From NCBI RefSeq assembly GCF_046630445.1, contig NC_092335.1, positions 544,177,501-544,241,500 on the forward strand: a stretch of DNA of 64,000 nucleotides. The letters are read 5' to 3'. The notes beneath the pieces are model-generated. The model was not told where the DNA came from, searched no databases, and saw only the letters and a list, made by a program, of their open reading frames with translations. Position numbers and translations under genes: made by a program. Source of the DNA: Rutidosis leptorrhynchoides. Taxonomy: Eukaryota; Streptophyta; Magnoliopsida; Asterales; Asteraceae. Positions 1-15,700 of this stretch are shown piece by piece (position 1 is the first letter of the stretch; each line of letters opens with the position of its first letter).

Positions 1-271
1 AACAAACATATGTTCATTAACTCAAATTACTTGTTAAATTGTTACTTATATGAAACTGTTCACATGTTCGGAAACAAATATGCACAAGTGAACGAGAAAC
101 TATATATTTAATTATATAGGTAAAATATAAGTGGTTTTCAACTATTTTATGTTCATTCATACTCTTTATCAATGTTTATGTGTGATTCAATCTAGTTACA
201 TGTGAAAATCTTTATAAATCAAAAGTTCTCGCAGTTCTCGCCTTTTTTATGGTTCTCATTTGAACTTTTGG
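1..271 (-). mobile_element. MITE, copy 1 (GAGAACCACA-type terminal repeats), cut by the window edge
   Basis: The minus strand of this stretch aligns along nearly its whole length with 20987-21260 on the plus strand: terminal GAGAACCA and GCGAGAACTGCGAGAAC motifs, then an AT-rich body with shared text such as GAATGAACATAAAATAGTT. The complete copy near 21 kb has these motifs inverted at both ends, so this is a small non-autonomous DNA element. The visible terminus abuts a (TA)n array at 273. Confidence 0.65.

Positions 272-272
<1 letters not shown>

Positions 273-364
<92 letters not shown>
273..364. repeat. (TA)n microsatellite
   Basis: About 46 uninterrupted TA units. It directly abuts the MITE end. 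A shorter TA run lies at 716-741. The stretch between (365-715) is very AT-rich, with many ATAAT/TAATA triplet-like repeats and no credible gene. Confidence 0.95.
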
Positions 365-368
<4 letters not shown>

Positions 369-710
369 TTTATTTTTTAATAATACTATTAATAATATTA
401 CTAATAGTAATAATATTATGGATAAAGAGACTAGGAATAATAAATGATAAATAATAATATGATAATATTAATATTATCCAAAATGATAATTTTTAATTAT
501 TAATAATGATAATGATAACAAAAATGATAAAATAATATTATTAATGATACTAATAATAATATTAGTAATAATATCTTATCAATTTTCATATTAGAAATAA
601 TAATATTAATAATACAAATGTTATTATGAATATTAACATCAATAATGAGAGTAATGATAAAAATATTATTATAACAATTATATTCAAACTTGTAATTATA
701 TTACAATTTA

Positions 711-742
<32 letters not shown>

Positions 743-904
743 TTACAAACAATTATTCGTGAATCGTCGAGAATAGTCGAAGGGTATTTGCATATATGAA
801 ACAGTTCAAAATTTTTGAGACTTAATCTAACAGACTTTGCTTATCGTGTCGAAATCATATAAAGATTAAGTTTAAATTTGGTCGGAAATTTCCGGGTCGT
901 CACA

Positions 905-1427
905 CCCATCCCCAATTCATCCAGAATAGATGATGGCTAATTGGTTGATCCATTCTAGTCACACTGCTTTCAGAGCTCGAGTAGAAATCCATATCGGAAT
1001 AGCTGTCGGAATCTAAGGAATTTGAACTAGATACAGGATTCATTTTGTGTAATCAAGGAAAAGATTTTTGGAATGAAATAGATTATAGGACTAATTTGGT
1101 ATTCCTCACTACATAGTTTACATATGTATTTATAATACCAGAATCCCATAAGTTACGGAGGATTTTACGGAAGATGTCAGACAAAGTTTACTGTAATAGA
1201 TATGCCAAGATATGAATTTTGTCTATACACTATCTATGCAATCAATGCAGTAAGATGCGTTTAGACTTAAGATGATAGACAAGTAATTTCTGACAAGAAA
1301 TGATAAGCAAAAATCGGTAAAAACAAATACGGTCATAGTCCAGACTCACTAATGTATCCTAACAATTACCAGTTAAACACACTAATGCAAATTCTGGTTC
1401 CCTATGACCTCAAGCTCTGATACCAAC
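905..1427 (-). mobile_element. Very short internal region of a gypsy element (leader plus 48-codon ORF)
   Basis: This lies between the primer-binding site (1414-1425) and the polypurine tract near 905. The part next to the PBS resembles the leader of the gypsy element near 48.85 kb (shared GTCCAGACTCACTAATG, plus-strand reading). On the minus strand an open frame runs from an ATG at 1043 to about 900, rich in Ser and Asp at the start. No gag, protease, RT or integrase is visible. I read it as a non-autonomous gypsy derivative whose whole internal domain is about 0.5 kb. The pairing of its two flanking LTRs is uncertain. Confidence 0.5.
1414..1425 (-). other. Primer-binding site (tRNA-iMet type)
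   Basis: On the minus strand TGGTATCAGAGC follows the LTR end (CACA, then GT, then the PBS). This is the usual plant methionine-initiator-tRNA complement of LTR retroelements and fixes the element as minus-strand oriented. Confidence 0.8.
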
Positions 1428-4660
<3,233 letters not shown>

Positions 4661-7511
4661 CATTATATCACAAATTGTTACAATGACATAGACGGCTCTC
4701 TTAAGCCAACTACACTCTCCAAAGTATTTAACTAATACAACTCTCAAACAAGGGTAAGAAAGAAAGAACTAATCAAATATTTAAAGTGTATTGATTGGTG
4801 CAAGTTGAAATAAATCCCATGAGCTCCTTTTATAACCAAGTCACCCACCTCCAACTTCTTCATCCCACCTATGTGAGATAGCATCCTTCACAAAGTAACC
4901 ATATCAATTTTTCTATCAAAAAACAAAACCAGCAAACTTCACCTTTTTGATAGAAAGGGATAACCATATTTTCACATTATAAGGATAACCGACGCAGATG
5001 CTTCCTCGACGACAACTTCAAGATCCTCAATCTTCATGCCGCTGACATTATCTCTAACCCAAGAAATAAAATTTGCATCTATGTCGAACATTGTCTAAAC
5101 CGACAATCATTGTCATCACAGACAATAATAACTCTTAATAGAATTATCATACTCCACCATAAAGAGTATCACACTTAGAATATCACATTCCAAGCATTTC
5201 ACATTGGCACATGTTGTATAACCAGCTGAACAGTTATGGTGCAACTTCCTGTTTGGTTTTCCCGAAAGTTCCATCAGCTACAACATCAGTTTTTCACCAC
5301 ACACCTTGCATCAACGCCAAACCAATGCCCATGTGCAATTTGTGGAACCGCTAATGAACATCTCTTTCCATGGTGGCGCGGACATACCATGAGGTCGACG
5401 TGACTTTAGAGGAACTCGTCACTCTCCGTAACAACGACGACATCATTAGCGCCTTTGGAGCCATTTGCCGAATTAGCTCCACCTGGACAATTAACCCTTA
5501 CAAGCCCAGTCTTCCCGCACTTCCAACATACTAGATTCTTTTCAGAGTTTCTCTTTCGCCTATCCGAACACAACAGTACCGTACTTTCTGATGACGAGAC
5601 CCCGTTACCTTCCAGTCTTTTCTCCTCGGATAGGAGCTTACTAGTAACGTCTTCAAACTTCAGAGTTTCTTTTCCATATATCAAAATAGGTTTCATGTGC
5701 TCATGGACGATGACAAAGATAATATCAACCTTAAAGCTTTATCTTCATCATCAACTTTAACTCCAATAGCCTCCAATTCCGAAATAATACCATTCAGAAT
5801 GCTCAGATGATCTGAAATATTTGAACCCCCATCCATGCACAAAGTATGAAACTGTTCCTTAAGACACAACCGGTTTGAGATGCTCTTGCCATGGTACAAC
5901 TGCTCCAACTTATCCCAAAGTTCCTTAGCCTTTGATAACCTATGCACATTTGCAAGCACGTTCTTTGCAAGACACAAACGAATCGCATTTGCTGCCCTCA
6001 AATCCATATCATCTCATTCCTCTTCATCGAACTTACAGCTAGAATCACTGCCGGAAACAAGGGTGGGTTTACCCTTCAATGCCTTGTATAAAACGGACTG
6101 AATCAACACATCATTGACTTGAACTTGCCACAAGCCAAAATTGATCATCCAATCAAATTTCTCTACATCAAACCTCATTGGACTGAACTTCGACATCGTA
6201 TCCGTATCTTGTAAACAACACTTTCTCTGATTTTGCTCATGTTTCGACTAGCCGACAGATGTAGTGGAGTGGCGCACAAGATCCGTTAAATTGGAAAATC
6301 CAACACCCGGTCCACTACAAATTCTTGACACCACTTACTCCGAATCAGAAAAATATTGTCTAACCAGATACCTAATACGATCAATAGAACTTGTTTCTGA
6401 TGTGGACGATCCACTCTCGTGGCAACCATGGAGCATACTCCGACTCCTATAACCGAGACCCCCCGTCAAACCTGACGCTCTGATACTAGTTGTTGGGTAA
6501 TCACGGCCTCACTAATTCCCAACAAACGCCCAATGAAAAACAGTAAAGAAATAAGAACAATCCACAACACAAAAATTTAACGTGGAAACTCCAAAACATG
6601 AGAAAACCCACGGGCCCCCAAAGAGAGAAATACACTATATCACAAATTGTTACAATGACATAGACGACTCTCTTAAGCCAACTACACTCTTCAAAGTATT
6701 TAACTAATACAACTCTGAAACAAGGGTAAGAAAGAAAGAAATAATCAAATACATAAAGTGTATTGATTGGTGCAAGGTGAAATGAATCTCATGAGCTCCT
6801 TTTATAAGCAAGTCACTTACCTCTAACTTTTCTTCCCACCAGAGGCGGAGGTACATATAACTTGGTGTAGGCACGTGACACCATCCAATAACCAAGTAAC
6901 ACAGAGCAAAATAGTCAAATTAATGAAAAACAATTGCACTTTTACGTAGATGACACCATCAAAATATGAGGTGCACCATTTTTTAACACTAAGCAGGCTA
7001 AGTTTGTTATTAGCTCAGAGGGTTTTTTAGGAGCCCATTACAACCATTATATTATATTTATAACTTATAAACTCAAGAAAATTTCAAACAACAAAATTAG
7101 CAGTTGTATATTTGTCCTTTACACGCGTATAGGCTAACAACAACACTAACCCTCATTATTTGTTTTAGCGACTTATAACCATTTGACTTCAACTTTAGGT
7201 TTTTTTCATATAAAAATATCATTCCCATTGATATGTACATACATCAAATATTAATCCAAGTTTTTGATCCGTATAACTCACTCAAGGTAATTATTTATAC
7301 ATTTCTTATTTGTTATTTCATTACTATCTCAAATCTTAGAGTTTATTAATTTTAGCTTTTATGATTATATTATTATACTCGATTTATTTTAGTATTAGTT
7401 TGTGACACCAACCCTTTAAAATCCTCGCTCCGCCCCTGCTTTCCACATATGTGGGATAACATGTTCACAAAGTAACTATATCAATTTTTCTATCAAAAAA
7501 TAAAACCAACA
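4661..7511 (-). mobile_element. Copia-like gag-only LTR element (fossil)
   Basis: Minus-strand element. Its right LTR is 6491-7511 (termini TGTTGG/CCAACA, split by a hAT MITE; about 0.41 kb without it). The left LTR is 4661-4934, cut by the gypsy LTR at 4660. A PBS-like sequence lies at 6477-6488. The interior of about 1.55 kb shows only a copia gag remnant (about 5406-6196) in several open pieces. These contain a helical gag region with DLRAANAIRLCLAKNVL and KELWDKLEQLY, and a zinc-knuckle-like segment (CWKCGKTG). No protease, integrase or RT is seen. The element is broken in a few places. The gag-only layout resembles the non-autonomous TR-GAG type, or the rest was lost. Confidence 0.7.
6840..7438. 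mobile_element. Non-autonomous hAT-type MITE, 599 bp, with 8-bp TSD
   Basis: The element starts CAGAGGCGGAG and ends CTCCGCCCCTG, giving terminal inverted repeats with one mismatch of the CAGGGGCGGA type known from Tip100-like hAT transposons. It is flanked by CTTCCCAC (6832-6839) and CTTTCCAC (7439-7446), an 8-bp duplication with one mismatch, as hAT elements make. The host LTR is continuous across it when compared with the left copy at 4661-4934. No transposase is encoded. Confidence 0.88.
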
Positions 7512-7555
7512 ATTATGAGGTTATAATCATGATATGGAGCTTTGAAGGGTCTAGA

Positions 7556-8220
7556 CAGGCCCGGCCCAATGCAGGTGCAAAGTGCTCAACTGCACAGGGT
7601 CCATTATTTTTAGGGGCCCAATCTCAATCTCACTATTCATGATCAGTCTAATAAAGAGTCATGAGTCCATGAACTAAAGGCATACAAAACTCGGACATTA
7701 TATTGGATAACCTTTAAAAAGGGCCAAATTAGCATAGCACCTTTAATTTTTGATAGAAATTAATTTGAAGCTAATATATAGACTGTGCAGCTTTCATTTC
7801 TTGTCGATGTGGGATGAATCATCCATATTTTAATTTAATTTACTTCTTTAGCTGCAAATTTAATTTACTCTCTAAGCTGCAAGTTTTATAATTTTTATAA
7901 AAGACGTTATTATATACAGTTTTAATAAGTTGATTTTTGAGCAAGTTCTATATATTATGTGTACGTGTATATGAGTCAAGTTCATGCTTATGAGTCAAAA
8001 TGTGCATGTGGTGATGTGGATATATATAGCTTATGTGTTTCAAGGTTCTAATATGGTAACTAATATTCATGTATAGAAACTTTTAAAATTTATAAATAGA
8101 ATCAAAAAACAAGGTAAATTCAAGTTGACTAGCTTTTAAACCTCGAAAAGAGATTATTGATTCATAGGGGCCTTTTTTACCGTCTCGCACAGGGCACTGG
8201 AAAACTCAGGACCGGCCCTG
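7556..8220. mobile_element. Non-autonomous hAT-type MITE, 665 bp, with perfect 8-bp TSD
   Basis: Ends are CAGGCCCGGCCC and, inverted, CAGGGCCGGTCC. The flanks GGTCTAGA (7548-7555) and GGTCTAGA (8221-8228) are identical. The size, the CAGG termini and the 8-bp duplication indicate a hAT-superfamily MITE. The interior is AT-rich and non-coding. It lies about 300 bp upstream of the start codon of the next gene and so may sit in its promoter. Confidence 0.88.
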
Positions 8221-8228
8221 GGTCTAGA

Positions 8229-8515
8229 TTAAAGGGATATTTAAGAATGAAACGCTAGGATTAGAAGTTAGAAAAATACATGACCTCATTTTGTGAGAAA
8301 TAGAGGGATGGAAAGTAGAGATAGAGATAGAGGTAGTATAGCGTGAATTCTGTAGGGAGCGATTGTAGTTTAACAAAATAAAAATCACCCACACGTTATA
8401 CCTTTACTCCCAATTTCAAAGCGAACGAACTTTCCCCGCCAACATATATAGCAAAAAATTTGAACACAATTATATCTTCAATTTCAAATTTCAAATCCTA
8501 ACCTTAAAGCAGAGA
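8229..8515 (+). promoter_or_regulatory. Upstream/5'UTR region of the 8516 gene
   Basis: About 290 bp between the MITE and the start codon. A purine-rich run of GAGATA repeats lies at about 8317-8335. I see no convincing TATA box. The transcription start is not defined from sequence alone. Confidence 0.3.
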
Positions 8516-10694
8516 ATGAAGAAGAGTTCAAAGAGAAAATCATCGGCGGCAAATATCCTAATCACGCCGCCGTCGATTACTCCGACCGGATCACCGATTG
8601 AAACTCCGAAACTTTTCAAATTCAGTTCAATTTCCTTCACCACACCTACTTCTCTTAAAAAGGATATCAAAATTAATAACAATAACAACAGCTCCAAAAA
8701 GGATGCTGCAGATCCAGCTACCGAAACATCTCCGGCGCCGGCGGTGGCTTCACCGAGTAAAACACGCAATAGGATTGCAGATCTGAAGGAAATTGCGTCG
8801 TCGCACGTTGATTCTATTAAGCGTCAGATCGATTGCTCTTATTCTGATTTACTCAAGGACATCGAAGCTTCTTACTCTCGTTTACAGAAACGATATAAGG
8901 TTAGTCGATTCATATATCAGTATCTATATGAATATGAAATTATGTTTGCTAGTTATTTAGTTTTAGTGCAGTTGAATAAGAATTTGGATGCATATATTAT
9001 TATTATTGAAGTGCTTGTCCTATTTTCTTCTAGGAAACCTCAATTCCAATAGTTAGAGACAGCTTATTGATGTAAAATCGTTATCTATCTGCTCATCATT
9101 AAAAATTAGGTTTAGGAAACTGGAGTTATGATCCTCGATGTGTATTTACATTGAAAGTTACTTGTGAAATTAGTTGTGGTTGCATTTGTTAGAATTTAGT
9201 TGTATGCATATATTATCTGAAAGTGTTTGTTCTATTTTGTTGTTGGATATTTAAATTCCGATTTGTATATGCAAATAGAGATTATAGTCCTTTACTTCTT
9301 GTCACTTTGTATGACATATGTTGAATGCCATTTATTCACGTGTTTAGAAGATCATGAATCTGTTGATGCATCTTTATGTTTATAAGAAATAGAGAAATTA
9401 ACCAGATAGTGTCTTCTTTTATAACCTGCCTGTATTATAGAGACATGGAGTTGCTTCAATGTATGTAGGTGCTTCGATGTTCTCCACCATGATGTAGGCT
9501 TTGATGATATTCTGGATTTTGACTGATTGTTTGTTATAAAAGTATTGATATCAATTTAGCAGAGAAAACACAAGAAGCAATTATAGTCATGTTTAGCCTA
9601 ATCACTATTTTGTGGAACTATGGATAGAACAGTGAATTACACGACTCAATGAAATGCAGAACGAGTTTACTTACATATGTTGATTTTAGATTTAAACGTG
9701 CGTGATGATTCATTTCCACTTATAAGCCTAAAGTTCTTGATGTCACCATGCTGCAGATTCAAGTTGTGAACTCTCACCTATACAGTATTCTTTTAGTAGC
9801 TGAGTTCTGAACTTGTGTTAACCACCTACCACTAACTGTTTATGTGAATTATGCGAGGAGACTTTTGCATGTTGTCACCTGAGATTATGTGAAATCTCGT
9901 AAATGAATATAGTGGAGTTCGATTTTTGTAAAGAAATAATAAAATGAAAAGTATCTCTTTTATAATTTATCTTCCTTGTTGCCATTTTTTTAGGTTCAAA
10001 ATCAAGCATGCGCACAGTCAATGGAAGAAACCGCAAAGGATTTCAAGAAAGTGATGGACCATATGAGTAGAACTCATGACACAATGGAGGTAGGTTTTGT
10101 TGTCATTGTCCAAACTAACATTTTCCACTCTCCATTAGTCTACAAGTTAATACACGTCTCACAATATTGCTTGTTCCAGGCATCATACATGGATATAATA
10201 GCAAAGGCAGAAAGTCGAGCTACTCGGAGTATGTTTTTATTGCCTAACTTACATGTGACATTAAAGATGTGCGCCTGATATTTTCTTTATATAAAGGATT
10301 TCTATTTGAGTTTTTTGATATGTGCTTAGTGAGGAGTGATCATTCATTATCCTACTTCCAATATTGGTAACAACCAATATTTAATATTTGGATAAATCGA
10401 TTTTGCCTCTGATCAGTTTGTGGTGAAAGTATCACATTTGGATAACTAGATTGACACTACTACACTAGGTACAAAATAACTGATTATGAAAGTAAACAGA
10501 ACTACTCATCCCGATTTTAGAGATTCATCTTGTTTCTATTATGGCTATTAATCTAACTTTGATATATTATTCATCTTCTTTCTGATACATGTATTCCAGT
10601 TTGCAATACAAGCATTCCTGAACTCAAGCAATCTGTGGAAAAAGCCATTGATCAACTCAGGAGTCATTACGCGGCTGCATCAACAAATAATTAG
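8516..10694 (+). CDS. Small coiled-coil-like nuclear-type protein of unknown function, 4 exons, 207 aa
   Basis: Exons 8516-8899, 9994-10089, 10180-10228 and 10600-10694 join in phase through GT-AG introns to 624 nt (207 codons plus TAG). The N-terminal 85 residues are basic, Ser/Thr/Pro-rich and probably disordered (MKKSSKRKSS at the start, repeated TPP/TPT). From about residue 85 the protein is heptad-like and charged, with segments such as SHVDSIKRQIDCSYSDLL, then EETAKDFKKVMDHMSRTH, ending SVEKAIDQLRSHYAAAS. This suggests a helical bundle or coiled coil. The basic N-terminus suggests a nuclear location, by inference. I do not recognise the family and give no function. It faces the kinase gene tail to tail. 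The stop codon is followed at once by GTAAGT, a likely 3'UTR intron (10695-10914). Confidence 0.8.
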
Positions 10695-10914
10695 GTAAGT
10701 AAACTAAAAGTCTAAAACGAACATTGTTCACATTAATCTCTTATCGTCTAAACATGCCCTCTAGAATGCATTTATACATGTTGAAATATGGAAGAGTAAT
10801 CCGTTGATCTGGATTGTATACTTTTTCTAATGCCTTACTATCATGCCTTTCGCTTTTGAAAGTTATAGCGCTTGAATTATAGCAATATCTACCAAAGCTT
10901 TTTATGTTTTTCAG
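10695..10914 (+). other. Probable 3'UTR intron
   Basis: GTAAGT directly follows the TAG stop, and a pyrimidine-rich tract ending TTTTTCAG lies at about 10905-10914. The transcript would continue with GAAAGATCCACTTTGG. A junction this close to the stop should not by itself trigger nonsense-mediated decay. Confidence 0.55.
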
Positions 10915-12775
10915 GAAAGATCCACTTTGGAGAAGTTGTATGTAAGCCAAAACAGTGTATGTACACTTGTTGTCGTCTTTTAACTGTTACTCTTAGTCAA
11001 CTATGAATACGTAGAATTTTACTTAGGATTATAATCAATTGTTGTTAGGAGAATAAGGTTCGAGTCTTCACAAAGCCATTTCTGGACCGAATGAGCCAAA
11101 TTTTACGTTTATTTGATGGTACAAAATGCAATGCACATTGTGATAGTTACAATTTTCAGTCTTCTCGCATGGTTTGTAAAATGTTTGTGTTTTGGTTGGT
11201 TTGTAACCTTTAAAAAAACAACAAATTGAAAGATGAACATAATCAAAGATTTAAATTCGTAGCTGGGTAGGATTTGGCATTTGCGCACCATGTAGATGGT
11301 GTATAGATCAAATAGGTGGTATATGACAAATATTTGCTGGTCTACAAATCGTCAAACTTCATAATATAACTTGTTAAGTACGTTGACATTTCAATAAGTT
11401 CAATTTCAGTCGATTAGTCCGGGTTTCCTCCAGGGCAGTAGTTAGGGGGCGGGTTATGCAATTATGGAAGATGAACGCGTAGGTGGTTTAGTCTCCCTAG
11501 ATGATCTCAAACTGATGTCCCAAAAAAAAATGACTGAGGAGATGCCAACTTGCTAAGGGGCACTTTCAAATGAATCATGTTCATCACTTTTTGCAGTTGA
11601 ATTGTGTTCATCTGCAAGGACTGAATTTTATTTTTACCATTATTGCATAATACAAAATTAAGGTTTGTGTTTAAAGTATAACGATATCCGTAGTTGTATT
11701 TTTGAGTTAATCTAAACCAAGCTAATAGATAAGTTTACGCTTGGGTTATAGCTTACATAGCTCACAAAACACCTATGGTAAACCAAATCATTTTACATGC
11801 ATTAAAACTAAACGAAAGATCTTGTAAATCAAATATTGGTGATGGTGTCTTTGTTATGGTAATGCTTATTATGATTAGAAAGATGGGTCCCTTACTAGTA
11901 TTAATACAAAATTTCCAATACAATTAGACAAATAGGTACTAACATGTTGATCAATCAAAAATTGAGGATATAATTTGAGAAGTGCCAGAAGGGTGTGCGT
12001 TTAAGATTAATAGAAACTAACTAATGAGTTGGCATTTTGGGTATACTTCTTGATGAATTTAAATATAAACAAAGAGCGGATTTGGAAGAGTGAAGTATCA
12101 TCCATACAATTACACTTGTAACTTATTATGTGCTATATTCATCATTCCTAGTGACATCAAATAATAAAGCTTTAAATGGCTTCATGTGAAGGTAAATTAT
12201 GTTGAGGGAAAGCAAAGGTTGCCTCTAAAGAAGTATAAAGATCAAGGAAGATTGGGTTGGAACTTGGAAGCCTTTAGAATCCTTAATGGTCAAGTATTTT
12301 TGGAATATTGTCGAGGGGGCAAATCTATGGGTCAATATGAACTTGGAGAAAACAAGTATTCACGATGGTCATGATGATGAAAATTTCATTTAGGGATGGC
12401 ATGAATTAAGGCCATCATGTATAAATAGATGTCTATACCTAACAGAAGATAAACCAACACAAAGGCCATCTATATATAAGAATATTTAAAAATCTTACAA
12501 AATGTTAAACATTAATTTTTTTCGCAAACGCAAGTTTATTTATAACTTCTTGCTTTTATAGATGATTGTAACCTGATTTGAACCATAATACGATGCTTGA
12601 GGACTAACCTATAAGAATGAGAAGAGTCACAAACATACACACATTATTATGAACTAAATGTTATCGATAATAGTCACAAGTAACAGTTTTCCCAAAAGTT
12701 GACATTTTTTCACGCTTGAATACGAAAATGCATTTGAAAACCCAATACTTGGTAAATGGGGTACATTATTTGATT
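10915..12775. other. Intergenic region between convergent genes
   Basis: AT-rich, with no exon chain or element termini that I can support. It includes the 3'UTR tail of the upstream gene and the kinase gene's 3' flank. A 62-codon open frame near 12186-12374 has no recognisable domain and no gene-like context. Confidence 0.5.
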
Positions 12776-15700
12776 TTATCCTGCCACCTTACTGCTATAA
12801 CCTTGAGACCTTCCAGCAAACAAGTCTGATCTACCATTACCATTCGCTACTCCAGCTTTCATTGGTGGCGGTGGATTGATCTGCTTGGGCCCACCTCTTC
12901 CGCTGATCGACATATTTCCCAACTTCTCAGCTGTTTCGCTCATCCCTCTTCCCTTCCCCATATACATTCCTCCTGACAAACACACACACATTTTTCAGTA
13001 TTATTGATGGTACGGGTAAGCAGATGGTCAAACACTCAAACATGACCCTGGAATTTTAAAAAAAAAAAAACCTGTATCCAACAATTTCGTTAAAAATATG
13101 AGGACTTCAACCTTACTTGAATCAATTTTTACTACCTACTCCTATATGCCTATTCTAACATTGAAATTTACACAGCATTTTAAATAAAAATAATTCTATA
13201 AAAGATTAAGAACATAGATAGTAAAAATCAACAATATTTAGCAACCTCTTTTTCTAAGGATTAGAGAAAATGACTAGACCTGCTATTGCATTAGAATATG
13301 TAATATTCTGATGAATGTATTCTTACTTGAGTTATTTTTAACGGGTGGTTGATATTTTGGTTGTCTGACAGAGTTCTTAAGCGTCTTTTCACTCACTCCA
13401 TCCTGAAAACAATAAAAAAGCTTATTACTCAAAACAATACCATACCAGTATAGGACAATAAATGAAAGTAGATAATATTACGAGATTTAACTATCAATCC
13501 CACACACCTGTCGGTTCATTTCCAACCTACGTTGCACGCCTGTAAAAAAATCAAAGCCGAATAAGAAAAAAACAAACACAAACTAAAACTACTAACATTG
13601 GAGCAGGTTTGTGGGGTCCTTTGGAAACTTATGAACAGTCCAGATCCATACGCTTATCAATAACATATTACCTGAGGTTAAAGATGTATGCACTTTGGCA
13701 GATGAAGTAACGTTGCTTGCTGGCTTCGAATTTGGTAATGACCCGGGATATTTCTTGACACACTTCGGTTCCACAACCCTTCTCCCACTTAATGCTGCTG
13801 CAAACCCTTAAACCAATTAATTGATAATTCAAAAAAAAAAAAAAAAAAAATACCAAACAAATAATAGTTTCAAGAAAGTAAACAAACCAGCTGGAGGAGG
13901 CGTCCTAGCAATAGTAGATTTAGGGCGAAGAGAAGGTGGAACGTAGTAACAACTCTGCCGTTTATAAGAGCAACAATGTCAGTGATCTTCAATTACATTT
14001 TACATGATAACTCTAGAAAAAAAAAGTTCTTTTTTCCATTTGGGGGTTTCTACCTGAAAGAAAGAATGTTGAAGAACTTCGGAGGCTGTTGGCCTCTTAC
14101 ATGGATCCCAAGAACAGAGTGACTACAAATAATAACATTAAAAGTAACATTGTTAGCTCAAGATAACAGTTGTGCAAATCAGTTGAACAATAATAATCAG
14201 AAGAAACAGTAGGACATAGAAGTTAAGCTCTTACAGCAATCAGATTAACTGCATCCTTGCTTGCAGATGGTATCAATGCAGAAAGGTTTACGCCAACAAG
14301 CTGGTGATAGAAAATAAAAAATTAAGAATTGCTGGTCAAAACATGAACTGTCAAGGTTCTCACAAGTCATAACTTGAGCAAACAGAAAGTTTATAAGCAC
14401 TTAAAAATGAATTCGCAAAGACAGACATGGGTCAAACACTACTACAACAAAGTTCAACTACATTAAATAAAGCATAACTTATAATGGAAATTAACGAATA
14501 TCACTATAATTCAAATGGAAAGAGCATTCAACCGGTACATAATATCATGATTTCAAGGAAAGAGAAAGCCAACCTCTGGAAACTGATAATTGATATTACT
14601 TGCAATCTCAAGTCCTTCAGACCAAGACTCTTCTGTTGGACTCCCTATCACACTGCAAATTTTATAAATTTCATCTGCTTCACTGCATATACAGAAAAAG
14701 GAAAAATATTAGATAAAATATGGAAGTCAAAATAATAGATTTTACAATATAATATAGATATAAAATAATTGATGCAGAGCTTATTAGAAAAAGGACTGAT
14801 AACACACCTTGAACCTGGAAATAGTGGTCGTAGAGTAAACAACTCAGACATAATTGCTCCCATTGCCCACATATCTGAAATTAGGAAGATACAAAAAAAT
14901 TAAGTTCCACTTGCATCAGATAAATTATAAAAATTAAAATGTTACTGTAGCATATAGAAATTATAAAAAATTAAGTTCCACTCACCAACTGCAGGACCAT
15001 ATGTTGGTGATTGGAGAAGAACCTCAGGGGCACGATACCTGCAAATTCAATAATTTCAGAACCAAGCATGAAAAATAAAGAGGTGAATAAAGTACAGGAT
15101 AAGAAGACAACTCACCAGCGTGTTGAAACATACTCAGTGTACGGTGGTTGAGAAACAATCTCGCGAGCAAGACCAAAATCAGCTATTTTTATTACATCTT
15201 TTGAAACAAGAAAGTTCTCTGCCGCAAGATACACAATATGCAAGCATTATGCAAAATGAACATGCATGCATACATGAGTTATAAATGTAAGATAATCACC
15301 TGGTTTGAGGTCACGATGGAAGTAACCACGCTGATGCATATATGCAAGACCTTGAAACACTTGGAAACACCAGTTTCTAATTTCGGTTTCCGAGAAGAGC
15401 TTTAGTCTATCTTTCATAAGTTGGTAGAGACAGCATTCCATGTACTCGAAGACAAAATATAATATGTCATTTTCTCTAATGACTTCCTTTAGCTTCACAA
15501 TATTTGGATGATTCATCTTACGAAGCGACTGCCAAGAAAATATAATAAAATAAAATAAATTCAGCATGTGAGAAAGCGTTCGCAAGTAAAAGAATAAGTG
15601 AAGTTACCTTGACTTCTCTCAAATTTATGCATTCTTCCCATGAATAATATTTCCTTTTCATTTTCTTAATCGCGACCTTCAAACACAATGAATCACCTTT

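Larger units (their letters stand above)
1..904 (-). mobile_element. Ty3/gypsy LTR end, cut by the window edge
   Basis: Read on the minus strand, an LTR starts at 904 with TGTGACGACCCGG and runs off the left edge. Its first 150 bp or so closely resemble the start of the LTR at 1428-4660 (shared stretch ending CGTGAATCGTCGAG). Farther in the two differ a lot, so it may be a related subfamily rather than the true partner LTR. A purine-rich tract (AATTGGGGATGGG, minus strand, 905-917) sits just before it, as expected for a polypurine tract before a 3' LTR. It holds a MITE and two (TA)n tracts. Fossil; no coding capacity. Confidence 0.6.

Noticed and set aside
202-454. Open frames made of alternating Ile-Tyr
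   Set aside because: Translation of a TA microsatellite; no gene.
12186-12374. 62-codon open frame between the convergent genes
   Set aside because: No recognisable domain, no splice partners and no promoter context.
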